NCBI GenBank assembly: GCA_036320915.1
Contig: JAXBDG010000006.1
Span: forward strand, 124,001-188,000
Direction: 5' to 3'
Length of the DNA stretch: 64,000 nt
Origin: Linnemannia elongata
Taxonomy: Eukaryota > Mortierellomycota > Mortierellomycetes > Mortierellales > Mortierellaceae
Shown here piece after piece: positions 11,353 to 21,467 of the stretch. The first letter of the stretch is position 1, and each line of letters opens with the position of its first letter. Under the pieces are notes generated by a model that saw only the letters and a list, made by a program, of their open reading frames with translations, had not been told where the DNA came from and did not search any database. The position numbers and the translations under genes were made by a program.

Positions 11353-11917
11353 GAACTCCTAATCGAATCGAATAATTCGAGTTCGATTCAATTCGAATGG
11401 ATTTGAATCGAACATGAGATAGGGTGGATTAGCTTTGATTTGAACACTCCCTTACTCGATTCGATCGAATGCTTCGAATGCTTCGAGAGGTGCCTTTAAT
11501 TGCTGGTCAATCGAATTATATTCAAACCATCTGATCCAATTGATTCCGATGATTCTATTCGAATACGGTTCGAATGCTTCGAATGCTTCGATTGTGAAAT
11601 AAGACGAGTGGTAGATGACTGAGTTATCAACTAACTGACCAGCTAGGTGTGATGGATTGCTATTTAACTATGGAGTAACATATATTTGTGTTTCTAAAGA
11701 GTTCTATTTTGATAGGATTAGAAAGTGACAGGGTTATAGTTGATGTGATGCTAGAAGTGTAAGGTTAGTGGCGTGATGTTGGAGTGAAACTTGACAGATT
11801 GATTCAAATGCTTCGATTACTTCGAATGCTTCGATTGATTCGAATCGGATTCAAGTTCACTTTATTCGAATCGAAATCGAAATAGGCTAAATTCGATCCG
11901 ATCGATTCGATTAGGAG
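11353..11917. mobile_element. Non-autonomous element with 16-bp terminal inverted repeats
   Basis: Both ends carry CTCCTAATCGAATCGA as an exact 16-bp inverted repeat (11353-11368 and 11902-11917). The interior is dominated by degenerate direct and inverted copies of TTCGAATGCTTCGA (clusters near 11465, 11570 and 11815) and ATTCGATTCGAAT palindromes. No coding frame is present. Size and structure fit a MITE-like DNA element. I could not see a convincing target-site duplication (left flank GCCTAGAA, right flank CCCTCCCG), so the element type is open. Confidence 0.6.
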
Positions 11918-12214
11918 CCCTCCCGGAGGATGGGTACGAATTTCGATTATCTGAAATGGGGGGAAGGAAAGGGTTTTTTAGAGGAATGGTGTGGTATTGG
12001 GCAATAATACAATTCCCATTTTAATCAACCAACTAACAACAAAACCGGGATCTAAACCACTCCAAAGCGCCGGATATATAGGATGGCCATAGTAATGCGA
12101 TGAGAATAGGGTCACTTGCGGGAAAAGTACCAGTTTGACAAGATAATCACGCGAAAGTATTGAACGAGCAATATAAGACGCTGCCCTGCCTAGCAAAGAC
12201 GTTTGATTTACATC
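11918..12214. other. Intergenic, nothing recognised
   Basis: Region downstream of the small secreted-peptide gene. It probably carries that gene's 3' end on the minus strand. No other feature is supported. Confidence 0.4.
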
Positions 12215-12397
12215 TTACGACTGGCAGGAGGCGCCGCAGAAGTCCAAGTCGCGGCGGCGGAGTTCAGCCTCGTCGCCGCAGAAGCAGTCCTTGCCTCCGA
12301 CGCGGCGTTGCAGTTCAGGGGTGGGAATGGCACCGGTGATAGATCCCGTTATGGCCAACAATAGAACAAGAACAAAAAAGGCGGTGCGTGCGATCAT
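12215..12397 (-). CDS. Small secreted Cys-containing peptide precursor, 60 aa
   Basis: Single-exon frame. Residues 1-22 form a clear signal peptide (MIA-R then AFFVLVLLLAITGSITGA). The remainder is short and charged, with four cysteines in two pairs (CFC and C-x3-C) and two basic sites, QRR before VGG and LRRR before DLD, that fit Kex2-type cleavage. Processing there would give a segment with CFC and a last piece with C-x3-C ending CQS. The two halves share a faint D-x-x-C-G pattern. A TTTTATAC box lies about 20-30 bp upstream of the ATG. I do not recognise the family. It could be an effector-like, antimicrobial or signalling peptide; function is unknown. Confidence 0.6.
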   Translation of the reverse strand: MIARTAFFVLVLLLAITGSITGAIPTPELQRRVGGKDCFCGDEAELRRRDLDFCGASCQS

Positions 12398-13307
12398 TGA
12401 TAGAGCTCAAAGTATAAAAAGCTTGTGGTAGCTAGAGTGATGTGATCAGATAGAGCAAATTAGAATAGTTTTGAATAAACACTTCTTCCCCTCAAGTGTA
12501 ATCTTGTGAGCGTTCTTTAAAGAGGTCTTAAGCCTAGCCTGGGACGGCTTCAATATCCAGTCCTGATTTCTTTCAATAGTTGTAGTCCGTCAGAAAAATT
12601 ACTAAAAATCTCGAAGCCTCCTGCGGGCGATTTAGCTGACAAAAAAAACCCCCTTTATAGAGGTCAAAGGCGCTCTTGTGGCTCTTGCAACGGCACTAGC
12701 GACGGTGCTTGCGATGGTACTTACAGTGGATGGTGCGAGTGCTGAGAGTGCAGTTGTGAGTATTGAGTTTTGAAGTAGGATCAGATGTGTGTCAAAGCAG
12801 GATACTGGGTAGTTCCGTCTTCTTTATATACGTGAGGGATCATGAATGAAAGGATTACACCATTCCTCTTGGGTCAGCAATAAAAAAGATTAAGGGCACG
12901 CTGAGGAACAAGGGATGCCAAAATGATCAAGAGCATGTTGAGGTGTTAAGGGATGACGAAAGTTCAAGGGCAGCAAAAAAGAAGGTTGACAGAAAATATT
13001 TGGATCAGTGTGAATAGGAGCAACATCAAGGGACAACACACCAAAAGGCAACATCAAGGGACAACACACCAAAGGGCGACAAGGAAGGGAAAAATTCAAG
13101 GAAGGCTGCTGTGGAAAAAGTTCAGGGGATCCGGGAAAAAGATCAAGGGGATAACGGGAAAAAAGATTGAGGTTGCTAAAAACAGATGAAGGGATGAAGG
13201 AAGGAGTTGACATTATAACATGATCATAGTATGATAACTACGTAGGAATGATCCGTGATAATAGTTACCAACCAACATTCCTTTGTCTCAGAAACGCATA
13301 ATGGTAG
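12398..13307. other. Intergenic with degenerate CAAGGG repeats
   Basis: No gene seen. Between 12890 and 13190 the sequence is made of loose AAGGGA/CAAGG-type repeats, including a clear tandem pair of the ~28-bp unit GCAACATCAAGGGACAACAC near 13020-13075. The stretch ends where similarity to 28S rRNA begins. Confidence 0.5.
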
Positions 13308-13844
13308 TGGTAGGAACGATAACTGGCTTGTGGCAGAGAAGCGTTCATAGCGACGTTGCGTTTTGATCCTTCGATGTCGGCTCTTCCCATCATACTGAAG
13401 CAGAATTCAGTAAGCGTTGGATTGTTCACCCACTAATAGGGAACGTGAGCTGGGATTAGACCGTCGTGAGACAGGAAACAGGTTAGTTTTACCCTACTGA
13501 TGAAATGTTGTTGCAATAGTAATTGAACTTAGTACGAGAGGAACCGTTCATTCGGGTATTTGGGCCTGCCTGAGCAGGCAATGGCCCGTAGCTATCATCC
13601 GTTGGGTTCTCACTGAACGCCTCTAAGTCAGAACCCGTGCTAGAACGCGACTATTACCGCCTTGTGCCATTTTTAGTTGAATACGAATAGACCCACGGTC
13701 CTGAATCTTACGAACGTGGGGTCAATCTTGCGGAGCGGAAAGGCTTTGTGGGGCTTCCCACTAATGTTAATTTCAAATATAACACGAGATAAATCTATTG
13801 CAGACGACATTAATAGAACGGGGTATTGTAAGCAGTAGAGTAGC
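13308..13844 (+). pseudogene. 28S rRNA 3'-end pseudogene, part 1 (interrupted by hAT)
   Basis: From about GATAACTGGCTTGTGGCAG onward the sequence follows the 3' terminal ~600 nt of eukaryotic large-subunit rRNA: GCGTTCATAGCGACGTTGC, TGTCGGCTCTTCC, AAGCAGAATTCAGTAAGCG, CACCCACTAATAGGGAACG, GACCGTCGTGAGACAGG, TTAGTACGAGAGGAACCG, AACGCCTCTAAGTCAGAA and GGGGTATTGTAAGCAGTAGA. It carries substitutions at universally conserved positions and a 6-nt duplication after GAGACAG, so it is a decayed copy. No 5' part of 28S, 18S or 5.8S is present. The copy is cut at 13844 by a transposon and resumes at 19010. Confidence 0.9.
13837..13844. repeat. 8-bp target-site duplication, left copy
   Basis: AGAGTAGC immediately before the CAGTGGG end of the hAT element. 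The identical 8 bp follow the other end at 19010-19017. In intact 28S this sequence occurs once (GTAGAGTAGCCTTG), so it is a genuine duplication made on insertion. Confidence 0.95.
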
Positions 13845-14229
13845 CAGTGGGATACTGGTTGAGAGGAGGTACCAATATCTTGACCTTTTGACCCAATTGA
13901 GCAACAAGAAGTAAAATCTTTCATCGCAGTCACAGGTACAATACCTGTTGAGAAGAAGTAAAATACTTGTAAGTTAGAGGTAAAAAATACTTGTTGCAAG
14001 AGGTATTTTACTTCTCCGCTAGAGGTATTATCCCTCATACCGAGCGGTATTCTGCCTCCCGCAGGTCGGTAGGAAGAATTAAGGAAATGGCACCCTGAAT
14101 ACAAGTAACAGCCACCATGGCATCTTCGTTTTTTTCTTCTCTGTTCTCTATCCTCTTCCTCTTCCTCTTCACCCTTCCTTCCACCTTTCCCTCCTTCCTC
14201 TCGCACGCCTTTCCCCTCCTCTCTCTTTT
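13845..14229 (+). repeat. hAT long terminal inverted repeat, left arm
   Basis: Near-perfect inverted copy of 18631-19009; differences include a 2-nt gap close to the tip and a 6-nt CTTCCT gap in the pyrimidine tract. Inside the arm are short inverted motifs such as GAAGTAAAATAC / GTATTTTACTTC and ACAGGTACAATACCTGT, which may be subterminal transposase-binding sites. The inner end is C/T-rich and probably forms the transposase promoter. Confidence 0.9.
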
Positions 14230-14399
14230 CACTTACCTTGCCTTTACTTTGTTATCCCCTCTTTCTTTCACTCCCTTTCACGATATCATCACTTTATTAC
14301 ATTGCCTGCCCATCCTTTCGCCTTTTTTGTTTTACGTCGTATCTTGCTCCATTTCGCATCTCCTCTCCTCCATACCTTTCCGCTCTTATCTTCCCCTCT

Positions 14400-17300
14400 A
14401 TGGGCATCTTTGACGACGATGACTCGGACGTTGGTTCAGAAACGTCCTATTACAGTGATGCATCTGTTGAGTCTTTTGGGGAGCCTGAGCCTGGCTCTTC
14501 CAGCTGGCTTCGCGTTTCAAAGACCTCGACGTCCTTCAAAGGCAAAAATGTTGCACACTTCTATATCAGCGACGATGAGGAAGAACTTAGGCTGGGGTCA
14601 CCTGTAAGTTCCCTCTTTTTTTATGCTTGTATTGGCAACTTAGAGCTGTTTAATCGTTTATTAATCCACCTCTTTTTGCGTTCACAGACCACAGGAAAAC
14701 TCTTCCTCGACCTCTATCACAGCAGGGTTTGAGAGATGGGGCTTTTAGCCTTAGGAAGCGACCACCATCAACTCGACCGACCGTAGATCATCATATCGAG
14801 CATAGTACATCCTTTAGCACCGCAAATGCTGACTCACCTACAGCCCCGACGCCTTACTACGCTGCTAAGGATGGCTACACCACCCCTGCTTGCTCTCAAA
14901 GCAACATGGCTTCCTCCATGCTTCCGCCGCAGATCTCCCAGTCACCGATAGTGAACCACGTCCGGGCAAACCTTCCAACATTATTGAATGGCTCCCCCAC
15001 CAGACTTACACGTTCCACTTCATTTTCCAACTGCGCCACGCAGGGACCTACGACCACTGTTGCTCCTGTTCAACTTCAGCCTTTTTCTGAATATGCCTAT
15101 GCCCCTCAGACCGCCATTGGACCCAGCCACTTTCAAGGCTCTCCTATACCCCGTTATCCCAATCAAACAACACCTGGACCTTCTCAGTACAATCAAGCGG
15201 CATTCTCACCTCACCTTTACAATCAGTCTACGCCGGCATCTTACCACTACAACCAGGCAACACCTTCGCCTCATTATTATAATCAGGCGACATCTGGACA
15301 CCATAACCATTGTACTCCTCAAGGCAGCCATTTTGTCAACACTGCGGCTCCCTATTACCCTGTCAACCAACACTCGTCGCCATGGTCATCCACACCATCA
15401 ACGTCTCAAGCGGCCTCCTCAAGCACGACTTCTGCTTCCTCCTTTGAAGTCGAATCCAACATGACGCAAGAGGTTTATGACGCCGTTGGCAGGTATTTGG
15501 AGAAGGATTCTGACCCGAAACGTATTGCGACAAAGAAGCTTCTCCAGGAAGAAGACAAGACAAGTTGTCCGGAGTGGCACCAGCTCTATTCTTTCCATCC
15601 CATTGGGCAAACTTCCGAGCGTTGAGGACTGCAATAACCTTGCCCCTCCAAAACTCAAGGTATTGGCTCTTGTCCCCATTCGAGAGCTACTCCACAGACC
15701 CGAGTCGGACACGCCCACCATGCAGCCATCTCCCAAGCCCACCGGCAAGAGCAAGAAGCCGGCACCTCCTAAGCCTCCAGCTCTTCGAGCCAATAGCTCA
15801 ACACTTTTCTGCTACAGAAAGATCGACGAAGAGTTTCGCTGTCTACTTCCTCGAATTGTCAATGGAGTGGAAATGGCATGCGGTCATCATCCCCAAGCAT
15901 CACATGGGAACACCATTCGTCGAAATCACCTCATCTCCCAGCACCCCGGCATTCTCGACGCCATCGAGCACTTCCAGGCACAGCAGAAGATCGCAATCTC
16001 TTTGAGACAGCTCTCCAACCCTGAAACTCCTAACACTTCCAAGCGGACCAAGAAATCTATCAACACGACCGACAGCGCTGTACCTTTGTGGAACGATATC
16101 CAGCAGGACGCCGCCGTAAATCAACTCATGCGACTTGTTGCTGTTGAGGGAGTGCCTTTTTCTGCCGCCACGTCGAAGACCCTCAAGACTCTCTGCCAGA
16201 TGCTAAACCCTGGGTTCCGTTTTCCTTGCATTACTACCTTAAAGTCCAGGCTGCGCCAGGTTGTTGAAAGACGGAAGGCGCAGACTGTGAATTATTTTCA
16301 CGCCAACGTCACTCGTGGGGCCATCACTGCTGACGGTTGGACCTCCGGTCAAAATAAGCGAAAGTATCTCGGGATAACCTTTCACTATATGACCCGAGAT
16401 CATCGCCTTTCTTCTGTTGTGATCGGCATGGAGAGAATCCTTGCCGTCAAAGTTAACGCCGACATTCTTACAACTGCAATCAGTAAGATACAATAATTTG
16501 ACGTTTTTTTTTTGTTTCCTTATGAACGACAGTTTTCCTTATCAGTTCTGCCTTGTTCTCATATACTTACGAAATATTATTTTGCTACAATATCATTATT
16601 AGACAATGCCATTGGTGCGTGGTCTCTGGAGGGGAAGGTGGTCGGCATGACCAGTGATCAAGGAAGCAATATCAAAAAGTCTCTGCGGGAACAGGAGGAT
16701 CGATTGGGAGCTCATTGGATACCCTGCACATCCCACCTGCTTCAAGGATGTGTTAATAAAGCATGGGATAAAACCCCGGCTTTTGCGGTGATCGCGAAAA
16801 AGTGTATATGGATTTCCAACTTTTCAACGGCAACTCAACAGCCAGAGCCGCCATCAAGCGACACTGGACAACCCACAAGCACGGTGCTCTTTCTGTCAGG
16901 CGCGCGCTATCCCGATTGCCAATAGTGACATTCCAGCCAGCAGTGACCTCTCAATCAACGGTGACGCTGTCCCTCCAGTCAACGGCAATTTTCCTGCCAA
17001 TGATGCCCCTCCTGTCAACGGTACCCCTCCTGCCGATGATGCCCCTCCTGCCGATGATCCGATGATGCCCCTCCTGCCAGTGGTGTCCATCCTGCCAGTG
17101 GTGTCCCTCCTGTCAACGGTGCCCTTCCTGTTAACGATGCCCCTCCTCAACGGTGTCCCTTCAGTCAGCTTCCCTCACAGTCAGCTTCCCTCACAGTATG
17201 GACGATGATATTTTTTTTGTTTCGGCCAATGTCACCAGATTGAACTCAAAGCTCCATCTGGTGGAAAGGGTATACAGCTACAGGGCTGTACTAGAAGCAA

Positions 17301-18412
17301 CTTCCCAGGAGCTATTACTGAAACGGGATGTACCATCGGAGGAGAGAAAGAAGTTCAAGGAGTTTCGAAACCAACTGCTTTCGGTCGAGGAGTTGAATGT
17401 CCTTGGCGAAATCATCGAGCTTTTGCGTCCAGCTGCTGAGTTGACACACTGGATTGGTGGGTCTGCTTACTCCACCATCTCCCAAGTGTACAGAAAGGTA
17501 TATAACCTACTTCCACCAGTTGCTACCTTACAGACCGAGGTGGCGCAAACCATGCACATGAACCTGCAAGCCCAGATCGAGTCTGCCTGGCCTCGGGATG
17601 ATATCTCAGACAGGATGCTACTCTCTATGTACTTCAATCCAGGCTGTGCAGGAGACGAGCTCTGGGATCGAGTTAATGCCCATCAAGTTTCCGAGCATGC
17701 TGCGGAAGATGCCGCTGAAGCTGCCGAAGCCACCAAAGCCGCCATCGCAGCCGCCGAAACCACAGCACAGAGCGTCGGACAAGATCCCGCCAGAAGTCGT
17801 CTCAACGGTCGAGCCCAAGCCCAAGTGTCCCCTCAAACTTCAGATCAAATTGATCCTTCCGATCCGTTTCAAGGTTACACCCCAGATCAATCTTCAAGCC
17901 TTGACCTTCTTCCAGCCCAACTGCCCTACAAGAGAACGCGGCCAGCACCCACCAACCGATTGAGAGCTGAAACTCTTGTATATAGAACAATCATTCAACG
18001 ACAAGTGGATCTGGCGATTGAGAAGCGGAAGTACGATCTTGCCAACAACACCTTTAATCCAATTGGTGACGCTAGCAAGGAGGCTATGCTACGTCTTGAT
18101 CAGGTGAATGCAGAGTATTGTGTGCTTGCGTATAAGTCGCTGCTTTTAAACAAGACACGCAACGTTGCTTATTTTGACGATCCACTTGTATTTTGGCGGA
18201 TGATGGAGGGCGTGGATAACTTCGTCAGCATTTCCTGCATTGCACGAATGTATCTCACGATTCAGGCCACATCCTCCGAATCAGAGAGACTTTTTAGCAA
18301 GGCGGGGATGGTGTATACGGCGAGACGGTCCCAGCTCTCTGATAATAACTTTTGTAATGTCATTTTCTTTGACAGTTTAGAAAAAACACTTTGCCAAGCT
18401 TACAACACCTAA
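14400..18412 (+). pseudogene. hAT-family transposase (probably interrupted)
   Basis: In-phase pieces are 14400-14603, 14723-15492, 15548-16482 and 16603 to about 16803; coding resumes in another frame and continues from ~17181 to the stop at 18410-18412. The N-terminal ~250 residues are Ser/Pro/Tyr/Gln-rich. A BED-finger-like segment (FCYRKIDEEF...HH...H) precedes the catalytic part. The hAT acidic residues are visible in GAITADGWTS (Asp), GMTSDQGSNI (Asp) and ATSSESERLFS (Glu). The C-terminal dimerisation segment is typical of the family, ending SQLSDNNFCNVIFF. Near 16803 the frame shifts within the AKKC...FNGNSTARAAIK region, followed by ~250 bp of degenerate tandem repeat with a stop at 17063-17065. 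A single intron 16804-17180 would restore phase but would remove conserved-looking sequence. I judge this copy likely defective. Confidence 0.85.
16925..17185 (+). repeat. Degenerate short tandem repeat inside the transposase gene
   Basis: Imperfect 15-18-bp units of the form CCCCTCCTGTCAACGGTG / CCCCTCCTGCCGATGATG repeat about a dozen times. The array splits the catalytic domain and coincides with the loss of a continuous frame. Confidence 0.7.
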
Positions 18413-18630
18413 AATAAACCACTGATCATCCTATATGAAAAAGATGCTTGGTTGGGGTGGATGAAAGGAGCAATGAACAACTGCAACTTTTTAAAACAAG
18501 CAGCGACCTGGTTTGTGCTTCTCATGGTAGAAAAAAACGAAGGCACTTGCGGCTCGCGTGAAGAAGATGGTAATCCTTAAATGCAAAGAGTGAGGAGATT
18601 GTTAGTTATATTTGAAAGAAAACAAAATGG
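18413..18630. other. hAT 3' internal region
   Basis: A/T-rich tail between the transposase stop and the right inverted repeat. No ORF; it probably contains the transposase 3' end-processing signals. Confidence 0.5.
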
Positions 18631-19009
18631 GAAAGAGAGGAGGAGAAAGGCGTGCGAGAGGAAGGAGGGAAAGGTGGAAGGAAGGGTGAAGAGGAAGAGG
18701 ATAGAAAACAGAGAAGAAAAAAACGAAGATGCCATGGTGGCTGTTACTTGTATTCAGGGTGCCATTTCCTTAATTCTTCCTACCGACCTGCGGGAGGCAG
18801 AATACCGCTCGGTATGAGGGATAATACCTCTAGCGGAGAAGTAAAATACCTCTTGCAACAAGTATTTTTTACCTCTAACTTACAAGTATTTTACTTCTTC
18901 TCAACAGGTATTGTACCTGTGACTGCGATGAAAGATTTTACTTCTTGTTGCTCAATTGGGTCAAAAGGTCAAGATATTGGTACCTCCTCTCAACCAGTAT
19001 ATCCCACTG
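18631..19009 (-). repeat. hAT long terminal inverted repeat, right arm
   Basis: Inverted partner of 13845-14229. Its outer tip reads CCCACTG on the plus strand, complementary to the left CAGTGGG. Confidence 0.9.
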
Positions 19010-19070
19010 AGAGTAGCCTTGCTGCTACGATCTGCTGAGATTAAGCCCGCTGTTCGATAGATTTGTTCGA
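19010..19070 (+). pseudogene. 28S rRNA 3'-end pseudogene, part 2
   Basis: The sequence starts with the second copy of AGAGTAGC and continues as 28S: CCTTGCTGCTACGATCTGCTGAGATTAAGCC, the conserved terminal helix region, then TGTTCGATAGATTTGTTCGA and a T-run. Removing the transposon and one 8-bp repeat joins this directly to the sequence ending at 13844. Confidence 0.9.
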
Positions 19071-20999
19071 TTTTTTTTTTTTTTGAGAAAAAAGGATTTT
19101 ATTGTGGCTTACTCATTCTTGATCAGGTTATTCTTGGCTATGGTTTTGCTGATTTCAAGCAGTATGATGTGGATAACGTCATTGCTGGATTGTGTGTGTT
19201 GGTGTAGAAAAAGGACGGTATTGGCTGTTAAAATGCCAATAAGGCAACAAGCCAGTATTTGTGGGATGGTGATGTTGAATTGGGTTTGATAGTGAAAGTT
19301 GGTGGTTGGAGAGACAAGACCTTGTCAAGGTCCTCATCGGACCATAGTGTTTTGGAGGTGTATTGCTTTAGGATTGTTTGCCATGCAATATACTTGAGGG
19401 TACACTGGAAGATGTGATGTTTTTTGTCCTCGCGTCGCTCTCGATAGATTTGTTCGAAAGAACAACATCTTTTCTTTTACTCTAGTGTCACTCTTAAGGG
19501 TCTTTCAAAATAGGAATCCACTGTCGAGCTCATTTAAGTGAAGAGGAAGTATTCGCACCCTTGTGTGACGAGAGTGGGGTGTGTCCTCATATCACTTTCT
19601 CACTTCACTCCCACATTTCTCTCTATCTCTTCACTCCCTCATTTCTCTCTCTCTCTCTATCTCTCTCTCTTGTTTCCTTGTATTGCAATAAGCACACAGC
19701 TTAGCGTTCTCGTCAGTTCTTTTGACTAACCTTTTTTACAACGAAAGAAACAACACCGTTACCTTCAATAGCGTTAGCTCCTCTACAACAGCACCAACCT
19801 TGTCTATAGAAAAAGCAATAGTACTGACACATACATGCTTCTCTCGTTTTCTTCTTTTGTTTTGCCCACAGATCCCTTGCTTTTCCCACAGAAACACAAT
19901 AACAAACAGGTTAATAAATGCAACATTAACCTTGTCCCTCTCTCTCTCGTCCCTCTCGTTCACGCTTTCTCCCCCCTCTCCCTTGCCGATGAAAACTCTA
20001 TCTATCTCTTTCAACCATAATTACCAGCAAAAGCAGACATACACATACCTTTTCTGTTCATTCTTTCCGTCTCCTTGCCCAACGGAAACACAGCCCATCA
20101 TGCTGCGTGATATGGATCAGGTTATGTGACCCGAAAAAGGGAACTCAATTTTCCTAAAATGGAAAAGATGTCGATCTCTTGGATTAGTAGAATCGAATTT
20201 GCCCGCAAACTTCTGCGGCAACATGCTTGCCCGCATTTTCATTTTGAGAATTTGCTCATAAAAAACATCCACGGCAACATGCTTGCCCGCATTTTCGTTT
20301 CGAGAATTTGCTCACAAACAGGCTGATGAACATTTATAAAGTTCTCCATCACAATCTACCAAGGCGAAAACAAAACACTAGCATTCTGAACTTAATCCGG
20401 AAATGAAAACAGTAGAAACGTAAGCGCAAGCAATAAACTGAGTATGGAGTCATTAACGAGGATTATGATGAAGCTTTATGTTATGAGATGCTATACACTG
20501 TATTACCGGCATGGATCCAATCACGGAGCATCGGAATTAGGAACTGGACCCTTTGAGATGTTTAAAGTCTACTTTTTTACCCGACCAATCATGCAAAGCC
20601 TAGGATACGCCCAAGGACTATTTCTTCTATGATCCATTCCGACAGCATATCTCGGTAATAACAATATACATGTATAAATGCTGGATATGCTGTCGGTGTG
20701 GACCCGGATCTCTCTACTTTGCAATAGATTAGAATGCTCTCAAAGAATCTCTATCCATCACAACAGATTGGGTTACTATTGCGACAATGGCAACTATCGA
20801 CGGATCCTTACCTAAACCTTAGTAGAGATTTGTATTTAAATAGCTGCACATTAGCAACAAAGAACCACATCCAAAAATCACCTTCGATCCCCTCACTGTT
20901 CCTTTATCACTCACTGTCTTCTTCCTCCCTCGCTCACCTCACCTCTCTCTCACTACTTTCCTACCCCTAAATTTCAAAACGTTCCAACCCTTACCAATT
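19071..20999. other. Intergenic with 28S-terminus echo, CT repeats and a tandem duplication
   Basis: No gene is supported. It contains a second copy of the 28S-terminal motif (TCGATAGATTTGTTCGAAAG at 19441-19460), a CT-microsatellite near 19630-19680, a ~55-bp tandem duplication at 20216-20315 (unit contains GGCAACATGCTTGCCCGCAT), and a 13-bp inverted repeat (CCGACAGCATATC / GATATGCTGTCGG) spanning 20639-20697. The last ~170 bp hold a TATTTAAATA box near 20832 and a C/T-rich leader for the GlcG-like gene. Confidence 0.5.
20216..20315. repeat. ~55-bp tandem duplication
   Basis: Two adjacent copies of a unit containing GGCAACATGCTTGCCCGCAT then TTTC...GAGAATTTGCTCA, differing at a few positions. 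There is no coding sense. A partial third unit (GCCCGCAAACTTCTG) precedes them. Confidence 0.7.
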
Positions 21000-21467
21000 A
21001 TGAACAAGCTCTTCCTTTTCTTTGCTTTGCTCTTTGTCTCAGTTGTTTATGCTGCTGATATCACTCGTTCCAACACGGTCTCAACCAATGGTGCTATCAA
21101 TGCTGCTAAAGCCGTTCTCAAGGCTGCACGCAAGAGTGGACACACGGTCTCTGTTGCTATTATTGACCGTTCCGGCCGTGTCCGTTTGTTGATCGCCGAT
21201 GATAATGCTGGACCCCAAACGGAAGAATCTGCCAAACGAAAGGCCTTCACTGCCGTCTCCTTCGGTCGCCCAACCTCCAACTTGACAGCCACTGCTGGTG
21301 CTGATGGTGTTACCATCCATGACATTCCCGGTACTCTCTTCCTTGGTGGTGGTGTCCCAATCACCTATAATGGTGCCCCTATTGGTGCCATTGGCGTTGG
21401 TGGTGCCCCCAGTGGTACCATCGATGAACAATATGCCCTCGCTGGTCTTTCTGCTATCCATTTGTAA
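21000..21467 (+). CDS. Secreted GlcG/HbpS (DUF336)-family protein
   Basis: Intronless, 155 codons. Residues 1-18 are a classic signal peptide (FLFFALLFVSVVYAAD). The remainder matches the GlcG/HbpS fold: an N-terminal helix with AAKAVLKAARKSG, then VSVAIIDRSGRVRLL, SAKRKAFTAVSFG, an IPGTLFLGGGVPI strand-turn and the Gly-rich GAIGVGGAPSGTIDEQYA signature, finishing AGLSAI. Bacterial relatives include HbpS, which binds haem and iron, and GlcG of the glycolate cluster. Export in a fungus suggests extracellular haem or oxidant handling, but that is inference. The length is typical for the family plus a signal. The start is fixed by the signal peptide, with a TATA-like box ~165 bp upstream. Confidence 0.85.
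   Translation: MNKLFLFFALLFVSVVYAADITRSNTVSTNGAINAAKAVLKAARKSGHTVSVAIIDRSGRVRLLIADDNAGPQTEESAKRKAFTAVSFGRPTSNLTATAGADGVTIHDIPGTLFLGGGVPITYNGAPIGAIGVGGAPSGTIDEQYALAGLSAIHL

Larger units (their letters stand above)
13845..19009 (+). mobile_element. hAT DNA transposon with ~380-bp terminal inverted repeats
   Basis: The 5165-bp element begins and ends with CAGTGGGATA as an inverted repeat, is flanked by an exact 8-bp duplication (the hAT hallmark), and encodes a hAT-type transposase read on the plus strand. The terminal inverted repeats are near-identical for about 380 bp, far longer than the 10-30 bp usual for hAT. The high arm identity points to a fairly recent insertion, although the transposase frame looks damaged in the middle. 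It lies about 40-60 nt from the 3' end of a 28S rRNA remnant. Confidence 0.93.

Noticed and set aside
14117..14413. Plus-strand frame of Leu/Phe/Ser runs before the transposase
   Set aside because: Translation of the C/T-rich part of the hAT inverted repeat; it has no protein character.
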